A DNA stretch of 6,168 nt from Chloroflexi bacterium RBG_19FT_COMBO_55_16 (GTDB lineage: Bacteria > Chloroflexota > Anaerolineae > Anaerolineales > UBA4823): NCBI GenBank assembly GCA_001795335.1, contig MGOK01000004.1, positions 1 through 6,168 on the forward strand, in the 5' to 3' direction. Shown piece by piece: positions 1-5,605 of the stretch (its first letter is position 1; every line of letters begins with the position of its first letter). The notes beneath the pieces are model-generated. The model did no database searches, had not been told where the DNA came from, and saw nothing but the letters and a program-made list of their open reading frames with translations. A program made the position numbers and the translations under genes.

Positions 1-329
1 CAGGCCCAATATTCAGCGACGACTTCGATGTTGGTGAAGGGGCAAAACACAACCTCCAGGTAATTGGTGAAAAAGCGGCGCACGACTGGTGGGGCAGCAA
101 ATTTATCAGGGTCGGTAAGCGCCTCATAGCCTTCGACAAAGCGCGGGAAAAGACGCAGACTGCGCGCTCGCAAGCCATAGGTGGTGTGCAGCGCCAGGGC
201 TGGCGGCTCCCCGCCTTGCAGAGAGAGCTCCCAGATCTGGTCATTGATGTAGTTCGGTGCCGTCAGCCGGGCATCCGCTGCCAGTGTCAGGGAGAGTGGA
301 TCGTTGGCTTTTAGATTAAATTCGCGCAT
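1..329 (-). CDS. N-terminal part of an unidentified protein, possibly a glycoside-hydrolase or debranching-type enzyme (cut by window edge)
   Basis: An open frame runs without a stop from an ATG whose complement is at 327-329 to the left edge, giving 109 codons of the N-terminus. An in-frame TGA lies two codons upstream of this ATG, and no other start codon is near, so the start is well fixed. The peptide begins MREFNLKANDPLSL and has alternating beta-strand-like stretches, including GEPPALALHTTYGLRARS and a later NIEVVAEYW. This reads like a beta-sandwich domain of the kind that precedes an (alpha/alpha)6 barrel in some debranching enzymes and other glycoside hydrolases. That is an impression only; no catalytic residues are inside the window. 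There is no signal peptide. It lies downstream of the opine-dehydrogenase-like gene on the same strand, but the 97-base gap leaves room for its own promoter. That it is coding is fairly sure; its function is not. Confidence 0.75.
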   Translation of the reverse strand, partial: MREFNLKANDPLSLTLAADARLTAPNYINDQIWELSLQGGEPPALALHTTYGLRARSLRLFPRFVEGYEALTDPDKFAAPPVVRRFFTNYLEVVFCPFTNIEVVAEYWA

Positions 330-335
330 CCCTCA

Positions 336-364
336 ACTTTAACGCATAATTGCAAAGAGATCAA
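336..364 (-). promoter_or_regulatory. Possible weak sigma70-type promoter for the left-edge gene
   Basis: Read on the minus strand, TTGATC (complement of 359-364) is followed after exactly 17 bases by TAAAGT (complement of 336-341). Each matches its consensus at four of six positions. Transcription from it would begin at about the ATG at 329, which would make the mRNA leaderless or nearly so. In keeping with this, the only purine-rich stretch, GAGGG, directly touches the ATG and is too close to act as a normal ribosome binding site. With two four-of-six boxes this could easily be chance. Confidence 0.22.
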
Positions 365-426
365 AGGCGAGAAATGCGGCGTTGGGCGGAATACCTTGGT
401 GACCTGCGAGAGGCTAACAAGGGGAA

Positions 427-1536
427 CTAAAACTCGCATGGGCCTTCATTCACAAAGCGCGTCAACTCACTGACACTCAGGCTGGAGATGCCGAGTTTGT
501 CGAGTGTCCGCCCGCGCCGCCAGTAATCCGTGCGATGGACGATGCATGCCAGGCGGATGATGCTGTCCACGCCGCGCATCGAAACCCCGTAATGCTGCCC
601 AAAGGAGGCGATCGGCACCAGGCTCATCGGGACATCTTCGAAGATATAGCGATGGGTTAAGGTGCTGGGAGCTTTAATTCCATAATAACCAGGTTGGTTT
701 TGGATCGCCTCCCGCAGGTCTTCACCGGTTGTGTTGTAGGCCATTTGAAGCCAATCCATGGCTGTGCGGGCGCGGATGCCCAGGGCGGAGGCGACCGTTA
801 CCCGCTCCCGGTCGAGAACCTCAAGTACGCGTGCTACGGCCGGAGTGACGCCGTCGATATAGAACTGAAAGTCGCCGTGGGTTGCTTCAATCCAACCGGC
901 GTTAAGCAAGGTCAAGGCTGGATGGAAGATAGCACCCATATTGTTCAAACCGGTGTGCAGCACGTTAACCCCATCGATGAACTGCGGGTAGGCCGGACGG
1001 ATCGCCTCCAGGACATCTGCGGTGCAGGTGGATGGCAGCGCAGCTAATGGCACCGCCTCTTTGATGCGGAAGATGCGCGCCTGGGCTGGCCCATCCGAAC
1101 GACTGGCGTAAATGAAAGTTTCTGCTTCAGCCAGGACGACATTCGCCTTACACTCCAGGTCACGTAAGACCTTCGAGAATTCGATTGCCCCACAGGTACG
1201 GCCTGGGTGGAGCACCACGATCTGCCCTGAGCGCAGGTATGGCGCCGAGGTTCGGGCGATGTCAGCGTGGGCGGAGGAGGGCACCACGACCATGATCAAT
1301 TCCGCCTCTGCCAAAGCTTCGCTCATCTCTGAGGTGGCGCATTCCAACTGCCCAAACCCATGCGGCCCACCTGGATAACTTTCCAGGTCAATCCCGCCGC
1401 GCGCCTGGATAGCTGTGATATGCGCAGGCGTGCGGTTGTACAATCTCACCGGGAAGCCCATTAATGCCAGGTGAGCCGCCATCGCCTTACCCCCGTGCCC
1501 CGCCCCGATCACTGTGAAGCGTGTTTCCTTTTTCAT
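427..1536 (-). CDS. NAD(P)-dependent opine/octopine dehydrogenase family protein
   Basis: The 369 aa product has the two-domain layout and usual length of the octopine/nopaline dehydrogenase family. Near the N-terminus a Rossmann dinucleotide-binding motif GAGHGG lies at residues 11-16, after the strand RFTVI; the second strand ends in RLYNRT (31-36). The C-terminal helical opine-dehydrogenase domain starts around residue 188. It carries HTGLNNMGAIFHP (194-206), whose HP pair is typical of the family, and HRYIFEDVP (295-303). In characterised members a His and an Asp from these two regions form the catalytic dyad, so His205 and Asp301 are the natural candidates. Family enzymes join or split an amino acid and a keto acid through an imine using NAD(P)H; many genomic members are of unknown substrate. 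The start is supported by GGAGG at 1541-1545 (minus strand), four bases before the ATG. It follows the cobalamin-protein gene by 40 bases and is probably co-transcribed. Assignment to the family is firm; the substrate is unknown. Confidence 0.9.
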   Translation of the reverse strand: MKKETRFTVIGAGHGGKAMAAHLALMGFPVRLYNRTPAHITAIQARGGIDLESYPGGPHGFGQLECATSEMSEALAEAELIMVVVPSSAHADIARTSAPYLRSGQIVVLHPGRTCGAIEFSKVLRDLECKANVVLAEAETFIYASRSDGPAQARIFRIKEAVPLAALPSTCTADVLEAIRPAYPQFIDGVNVLHTGLNNMGAIFHPALTLLNAGWIEATHGDFQFYIDGVTPAVARVLEVLDRERVTVASALGIRARTAMDWLQMAYNTTGEDLREAIQNQPGYYGIKAPSTLTHRYIFEDVPMSLVPIASFGQHYGVSMRGVDSIIRLACIVHRTDYWRRGRTLDKLGISSLSVSELTRFVNEGPCEF

Positions 1537-1576
1537 CTGCCCTCCAAACTAATTATTGCGGCCTTGAACCTTATGG

Positions 1577-3205
1577 TTAAACCACGCGTTCTGCCTCGCT
1601 GATCGGCTTGCCAAGCTCGTCGACGGCCAGGCAGGCCCCGTCAAGGATGCGTGTACGCACGTGGCCACAGGCGTAGGGGTTGTTTCTCAGGTGTGGGGCG
1701 TCCAGGATGCCGGAGGTTACCGCTTGCGCCAGGGTCTCACCATCGATCAACGGGTCAGGGGTGGCTGGCGAAGCTAGTTTGCGTATAGCCGTGAGTGTAA
1801 CTTGAGCTTCCTGTACCAGTTCAGCGCAGCGAGCCTGCACCCGCGGGTCAGCGGTCATATCCGGTTGCCCGGCTAAAGCGTTCTGGATGGCGCGGCGGGC
1901 GATCTGGCAAGCTTCGATCACCTCGCTGGCGGTCGCGGCGTGGTCGGCCTCGCTATACCCGACGACATGCACAATCTGCGGGCGCAGCGCCATTTGCAGG
2001 TACACGCTGGCAGCCAGGTGAGCGCGGGCGGCAACCGGGTCCAATGGGTAGCTGAGCAACCCGGTGCGCGTCTGCCACCAGATGTGGAAATCTGGCCCCG
2101 CCAGCCGGCTGACTAATTCACGCACAGCCAGCATCTTGGCCAGATCCATGGCATCGCTTAACCCCGGCGGGCTGTTGAACATCAAAGGCGCAATGTAGTC
2201 ATGCACACCGAAGGCACGCGCATTGTGCGCCGAGAGATATGCCGCCACGACGAAGACCACATCCGGGGCGTCGCGCATTCCCCAATGGTGAGCTTCGTTG
2301 AGTTCAACCGGGATGCCTCGTTCTCCGTACCAGGCCATCACCCGCTGGTGTTCACCGATCGACCCCTCCAGGTTCCAAGGGCCGCGCCCGTCCATCTGGT
2401 TGAACCAGAAGAGGGGGATAGCACACCAGGCGATGTGGATCGTATCCAGGTACATTTCCGCCAAACGGATAAAGTCGTCTGTACCGGAATAGCTGCGCAG
2501 CAGGGGGTAATTGCCGCGCTGGCTGGCGGCATACAGTCCCCGGTAGTCGTCCGCGCTGCGCACCGGGACACCGCCCGCTCCTTTACGCCTTGGGTCCTGC
2601 CGATCCGGGTGGAAGAAATTTTCCTGGGCGTCCTGGTCGATGCCCAACGAGATCACGTCCAGGGCCTGCGCCTCGGCGATCGCGGCGACGCCCTGGCGGG
2701 TCTCCTCGAGCGACGGCAATCCATAGTGATGGCGGATCAATGGAAAAGGTTGCTTCCAGGCGATGCGTTCGACTGTTGATCTAGGATAAACCGATTCTCC
2801 CGGCTCGGCTTGTGGCTGGCCTTTGAGATAAGCCAGGACGCTTTCCCCTGGCTCGCCGCCCTCGAAGACGCGCTCGAAGAAACCAAGCTGGCGGGCGCAT
2901 GCCGCCACTGGCGGCGTACCCCCAAAGGCGAAGCGCACCCCGGCGCTGCGCAACTCGTCGGCGGCTTCCGCAAACTCACCGAGCAGGCGCTCGCCGGTCT
3001 CGGGAGTCAGGCGGTAGGACACCCCAACCAGATCAGCCTGCTCTAGCCGCGCCATGTCTAGCACTTCTTCAATCGGAACTGCAGGACCGAGAAAAACTGT
3101 GTGCCAGCCCGCAGCTTCTGCCAACCGCAAGAAGTTGATCACGCCTGCTACGTGGACACATTCTCCGATGGCGGCAGCGATCACAGTTGCGCCTTTGACA
3201 GCCAT
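1577..3205 (-). CDS. Cobalamin (B12)-binding-domain protein with a mutase-like barrel
   Basis: Counted from the preferred start, the protein is 542 aa. Residues 8-130 look like a B12-binding Rossmann-like domain. GECVHVAG (14-21) sits where DxHxxG is expected, keeping His18 and Gly21 but with Cys in place of Asp. SYRL (63-66) matches the SxL position, and FGGTPP (94-99) then GFFERVFEGGE (108-118) match the GG region. Residues about 145-480 resemble the barrel of glutamate mutase (methylaspartate mutase) epsilon-type subunits, including NQMDGRGPWN (270-279) and an EADHAAT...EACQIARRAIQNAL helix (419-444). A short conserved-looking tail, RNNPYACGHVRTRILDG (507-523), ends the protein. A role as an adenosylcobalamin-dependent carbon-skeleton mutase is inference. 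An in-frame ATG at 3286 would add 27 residues. I prefer 3205 because GGAGAG lies eight bases upstream, the extension has no ribosome binding site, and it is richer in ATA, CTA and AGA codons. It probably heads an operon with the opine-dehydrogenase-like gene. Confidence 0.8.
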   Translation of the reverse strand: MAVKGATVIAAAIGECVHVAGVINFLRLAEAAGWHTVFLGPAVPIEEVLDMARLEQADLVGVSYRLTPETGERLLGEFAEAADELRSAGVRFAFGGTPPVAACARQLGFFERVFEGGEPGESVLAYLKGQPQAEPGESVYPRSTVERIAWKQPFPLIRHHYGLPSLEETRQGVAAIAEAQALDVISLGIDQDAQENFFHPDRQDPRRKGAGGVPVRSADDYRGLYAASQRGNYPLLRSYSGTDDFIRLAEMYLDTIHIAWCAIPLFWFNQMDGRGPWNLEGSIGEHQRVMAWYGERGIPVELNEAHHWGMRDAPDVVFVVAAYLSAHNARAFGVHDYIAPLMFNSPPGLSDAMDLAKMLAVRELVSRLAGPDFHIWWQTRTGLLSYPLDPVAARAHLAASVYLQMALRPQIVHVVGYSEADHAATASEVIEACQIARRAIQNALAGQPDMTADPRVQARCAELVQEAQVTLTAIRKLASPATPDPLIDGETLAQAVTSGILDAPHLRNNPYACGHVRTRILDGACLAVDELGKPISEAERVV

Positions 3206-3213
3206 CTTCTCTT

Positions 3214-3219
3214 CTCTCC
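3214..3219 (-). promoter_or_regulatory. Ribosome binding site that favours the internal start of the cobalamin-protein gene
   Basis: The minus strand reads GGAGAG here, eight bases before the ATG at 3205. The alternative in-frame ATG at 3286 has only AT-rich sequence before it with no Shine-Dalgarno-like run. This decides the start choice, although the purine run would also be consistent with coding sequence (Trp-Arg-Glu) if the longer form were real. Confidence 0.5.
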
Positions 3220-3289
3220 ATAGATTGAATTTGGGAACTAGATGGAGGCCAGGGACGTCTATCCCAAGGAATTTACCTGGTTTCATTCT

Positions 3290-3295
3290 ATCATA
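3290..3295 (-). promoter_or_regulatory. Candidate -10 box for the leftward operon
   Basis: The minus strand reads TATGAT, five of six to the sigma70 -10 consensus, but no good -35 hexamer is found 16-18 bases upstream. Initiation from it would fall near 3283, at or just inside the upstream ATG at 3286. This agrees with translation starting at 3205 behind an untranslated leader of roughly 75-80 bases. Confidence 0.3.
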
Positions 3296-3335
3296 AGTAG
3301 GTTATGAGATTTATCACCTGGATTGAGAATAACAG

Positions 3336-3345
3336 CGTACGTACG
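3336..3345. promoter_or_regulatory. Ten-base perfect palindrome in the divergent promoter region
   Basis: CGTACGTACG is its own reverse complement and also a tandem repeat of CGTA. It lies midway between the two candidate -10 boxes, roughly 50-60 bases upstream of each predicted transcription start, where an activator or a shared repressor could bind. No second copy is seen nearby, so a regulatory role is only a suggestion. Confidence 0.2.
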
Positions 3346-3386
3346 TCTTAGGAGAAGATAAGAAACCGGATGTGCAGATCGAGGCA

Positions 3387-3395
3387 TGGTATAAT
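3387..3395 (+). promoter_or_regulatory. Extended -10 promoter for the antiporter operon
   Basis: TGGTATAAT is a perfect match to the extended -10 form (TGn followed by TATAAT). The -35 region around 3366-3372 (CCGGATG) is poor, as is usual for extended -10 promoters. The predicted start near 3402 would leave about 47 bases of untranslated leader before the ATG at 3449. No riboswitch-like fold was recognised in this leader. Confidence 0.6.
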
Positions 3396-3448
3396 TTTTT
3401 AAGCTATTCTGCAAACATATCGTTAACCAGCACAATTAATGGATTTTC

Positions 3449-4666
3449 ATGTCGTCTTTTTTACAGTTGGTCTTGCTGCTTTCCATCCTCTTGCTAGCAG
3501 CCAAGTCAGCCGGTTATATCAGCGTTAAATTTGGCCAACCCTCCGTCCTGGGGGAATTAGTGGTTGGCATCATTCTGGGTCCGACTTTGCTGGACATTCT
3601 CCACTGGCCTGTATTCAGCGAGCATATTCTGGGTGAGATAGTAGAACACCTGGCTGAAATCGGGGTTTTACTATTAATGTTTATCGCTGGGCTGGAGTTG
3701 CATTTGTCAGAGTTAGCTCACAACAGCAAAGTATCTGCTTATGCAGGTATCCTGGGCGTCATTTTCCCGGTATCTTTGGGTTATTTGGTCGCAACGGGTT
3801 TAGGTTTCACGTCACAAGAGGCGATTTTCATCGGTTTAATCATGGGCGCCACCAGCGTGAGCATCTCTGCCCAGACGTTAATGGAATTGAAAGTCTTGCG
3901 CAGCCGCGTGGGTCTGGGTCTATTGGGCGCGGCAGTCTTTGATGATATCCTGGTGATCTTGTTTTTCTCCACCTTCCTGGCCATAGTTTCTGGTCAGCAA
4001 GGTCTGGCAGCTATCGGGATACTCTTCATCCGCATGGTTATCTTCCTGGCTATTTCAGTTCTATTTGGTTTGCGTATATTACCCTTAATTGTTCGCAAAG
4101 TCTCCACGTTACCGATCAGCCAGGGAGTACTTGCGCTGGCACTGGTGGTGATGTTTGTCTATGGTCTGACAGCTGAACTGGTGGGTAATTTGGCAGCCAT
4201 CACCGGGACGTTTCTGGCGGGGTTGATGTTTGCCCGCAGTCCGGAGAAAGAACGCCTGGAGCGCGGCATTAACTCGCTTACCTACGGTTTTTTTGTACCG
4301 ATCTTCTTCGTTGGGATCGGGCTATCAGTTAATGCCCGCCAGCTCAATGCAAGCGTGTTGTGGTTGTTAATCGGCATTACGGTTGGAGGAATCCTGGGAA
4401 AGCTGGTTGGTGCCGGCCTGGGGGCCAGGTTAGCCAACTTTTCATGGCGAGAATCGGTTCAGATCGGGGCTGGGATGGTATCCCGCGGGGAAGTTGGCCT
4501 GATCCTGGCCGCGGTCGGTATGGAATACAATATTATCGGCGAAGCCGAGTTTTCTGCCGTCATTGGGATGGTGGTGATTACAACCTTGATCACACCGCTC
4601 ATGCTACGGGCGTTATTTACAGTGAAACCTAAGCCAATCCCGGCCGTTCGAAAGATAAGTCAATAG
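3449..4666 (+). CDS. CPA2-family cation:proton antiporter (KefB/NapA-type membrane domain, no regulatory domain)
   Basis: The 405 aa product is almost entirely membrane-embedded, with about 13 hydrophobic segments, as in NapA-type sodium/proton antiporters. FDD (164-166) in the AAVFDDILVIL segment matches the paired acidic residues that bind ion and proton in this superfamily. GATSVSIS (133-140) fits the broken helix before it. GKLVGAG (317-323) places Lys318 where electrogenic members have a lysine, and GMVSRGEVGLIL (342-353) is a conserved late helix. It would exchange a monovalent cation (Na+ or K+) for protons at the cytoplasmic membrane; which cation cannot be told. KefB-type proteins continue for roughly 200 residues into an RCK/TrkA-N domain, but this one stops after a short basic tail (KPKPIPAVRKISQ). 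Only one ATG is possible near the start because an in-frame TAA lies at 3437-3439; the ribosome binding site there is weak. A PII-like gene follows 18 bases later. Confidence 0.92.
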   Translation: MSSFLQLVLLLSILLLAAKSAGYISVKFGQPSVLGELVVGIILGPTLLDILHWPVFSEHILGEIVEHLAEIGVLLLMFIAGLELHLSELAHNSKVSAYAGILGVIFPVSLGYLVATGLGFTSQEAIFIGLIMGATSVSISAQTLMELKVLRSRVGLGLLGAAVFDDILVILFFSTFLAIVSGQQGLAAIGILFIRMVIFLAISVLFGLRILPLIVRKVSTLPISQGVLALALVVMFVYGLTAELVGNLAAITGTFLAGLMFARSPEKERLERGINSLTYGFFVPIFFVGIGLSVNARQLNASVLWLLIGITVGGILGKLVGAGLGARLANFSWRESVQIGAGMVSRGEVGLILAAVGMEYNIIGEAEFSAVIGMVVITTLITPLMLRALFTVKPKPIPAVRKISQ

Positions 4667-4684
4667 AAGGAGATCGATTAAATC

Positions 4685-5041
4685 ATGCTTATGGTAATGT
4701 TGATCCTCCACGATCCCGATAAACTCCAGGATTTGTTGGATGCCTGGGAGGAGATCGGTGTCTCAGGGGCGACGATCCTGCACAGCACCGGACTGGGACG
4801 GACTCGAACGAATCCTGGCATTTGGGATGATCTGCCGTTGATGCCGGGTCTTCGAGATTTTTTCGAACACGAAGAATATTTCAGCCGGACAATTTTCACC
4901 ATCGTGCCCGATGAAGCCATGGCCGAGAAGGTCGTAGATGCCACTTGTCAGGTGACAGGCGATCTAACACAGCCTGACACCGGGCTGCTGGCCGTGTTGC
5001 CTCTTGTAAAGGTGTATGGCCTGGTGAAGAGGGAATATTAG
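4685..5041 (+). CDS. PII-like (GlnB-superfamily) small protein, probable regulator of the adjacent antiporter
   Basis: The 118 aa product has the size and beta-alpha-beta / beta-alpha-beta order of the PII superfamily. Strand MLMVMLILHD and helix PDKLQDLLDAWEEIG make the first half. A long loop (about 35-66) falls where the PII T-loop sits, then strand SRTIFTIVP (67-75), helix DEAMAEKVVDATCQVTG (76-92), and a glycine-containing turn with strand TGLLAVLPLVKVYGL (99-113), which resembles the B-loop and fourth strand. The T-loop region lacks the uridylylated Tyr context of GlnB/GlnK and instead holds the acidic, aromatic run FFEHEEYF (59-66). Such proteins form trimers that bind nucleotides and control partner proteins; control of the antiporter is inferred from the 18-base spacing. 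AAGGAGA at 4667-4673 supports translation, 11 bases before the ATG; ATGs at codons 3 and 5 are alternatives. PII-like fold is likely; ligand unknown. Confidence 0.8.
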   Translation: MLMVMLILHDPDKLQDLLDAWEEIGVSGATILHSTGLGRTRTNPGIWDDLPLMPGLRDFFEHEEYFSRTIFTIVPDEAMAEKVVDATCQVTGDLTQPDTGLLAVLPLVKVYGLVKREY

Positions 5042-5095
5042 TGAAGTACGTTTAAGCAGTACAGGCCGATTGGGAGAATATTGAAAGGATAGATC

Positions 5096-5575
5096 ATGGA
5101 GGCAAATATGAACTCTCTTCGTCCCCAGGCGCGCGGCTTGTATTTTGAAGAATTCTCAGTTGGGATGAGCATCGTCAGCCCAGGCCGCACCATCACCGAG
5201 AGCGACATCGTTGCTTTTGCTGGGCTCTCGGGGGATTTCAACCAGATTCACACCGATGCTGAGTACAGCCAGACTACCCCCTTCGGCCAGCGCGTGGCGC
5301 ACGGCCTGCTGGGTTTGTCGATCGCCTCCGGGCTCGCTGTCCGGACGGGCGTGATCGAGGGAACAGTGCTTGCCTGGCGCGAGATCAACGAATGGAAGTT
5401 TATCAAGCCGATCTTGATCGGCGACACGATCCACGTCGTTATGCAAGTTGTGGAAACCAAGGCTTTGCGTGGCACCGGCGGGGGCGCGGTGACGATCGAG
5501 TTGCGTGTGATCAACCAGAACGGAGAGGTTGTGATGAAAGGCGCCTGGAAAATGCTGGTGGCGAGTAGAGGGTAG
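5096..5575 (+). CDS. MaoC-family hydratase (single hot-dog domain)
   Basis: The 159 aa product is the usual size of a one-domain MaoC-type enoyl-CoA hydratase. The hydratase motif is clear: AGLSGDFNQIHTDAEYSQTTPFGQRVAHG spans residues 42-70, with Asp47 and His52 as the catalytic pair and the AHG end (68-70) of the hot-dog helix. The start YFEEFSVGM and the later RTITESDIVAFA are also typical. Members add water to 2-enoyl-CoA thioesters, commonly giving (R)-3-hydroxyacyl-CoA, in fatty-acid, polyhydroxyalkanoate or dicarboxylate metabolism; the acyl substrate is not evident. It is cytosolic, with no signal or membrane segment. Two starts compete: ATG at 5096 after AAAGGA (5084-5089, six-base gap) and ATG at 5108 after GGAGG (5098-5102, five-base gap). 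It follows the PII-like gene by 54 bases without a visible terminator, so it may be read from the same transcript. Confidence 0.92.
   Translation: MEANMNSLRPQARGLYFEEFSVGMSIVSPGRTITESDIVAFAGLSGDFNQIHTDAEYSQTTPFGQRVAHGLLGLSIASGLAVRTGVIEGTVLAWREINEWKFIKPILIGDTIHVVMQVVETKALRGTGGGAVTIELRVINQNGEVVMKGAWKMLVASRG
5098..5102 (+). promoter_or_regulatory. Ribosome binding site for an alternative internal start of the MaoC gene
   Basis: GGAGG lies five bases before the in-frame ATG at 5108 and inside the first codons of the longer reading. The four residues at stake (MEAN) are outside the hot-dog fold, so both forms would be functional. Confidence 0.4.
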
Positions 5576-5605
5576 TGAGCGGAGAGTAGTAGATAGAATA
5601 ATACT

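Noticed and set aside
694..1047. A 117-codon open frame on the plus strand inside the opine-dehydrogenase-like gene
   Set aside because: It overlaps the conserved catalytic region of the minus-strand gene, has no good ribosome binding site and resembles no known protein.
2201..2779. A 192-codon open frame on the plus strand opposite the cobalamin-protein gene
   Set aside because: Its protein has no recognisable domain and an Arg/His/Pro-rich composition typical of antisense frames in GC-rich genes; the opposite strand carries a clear protein family.
3371..3403. A ten-codon open frame (MCRSRHGIIF) after a purine-rich run in the divergent region
   Set aside because: It contains the best -10 box of the antiporter promoter, so it would not be transcribed from that promoter, and it has no other support as a leader peptide.
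3206..3448. A cobalamin riboswitch ahead of the B12-binding gene
   Set aside because: The leader is too short and I see no B12-box-like element; the gene product uses B12 rather than making or importing it.
5042..5095. A terminator between the PII-like and MaoC genes
   Set aside because: Only a four-base GTAC inverted repeat is found, with no GC-rich stem and no T-run.
1577..5575. A methylaspartate-type route linking the mutase-like gene with the MaoC gene (mesaconyl-CoA hydration)
   Set aside because: The two genes are on opposite strands, no methylaspartate ammonia-lyase or CoA transferase is present, and mesaconyl-CoA hydratases are usually double-domain proteins, whereas this MaoC is a single domain.
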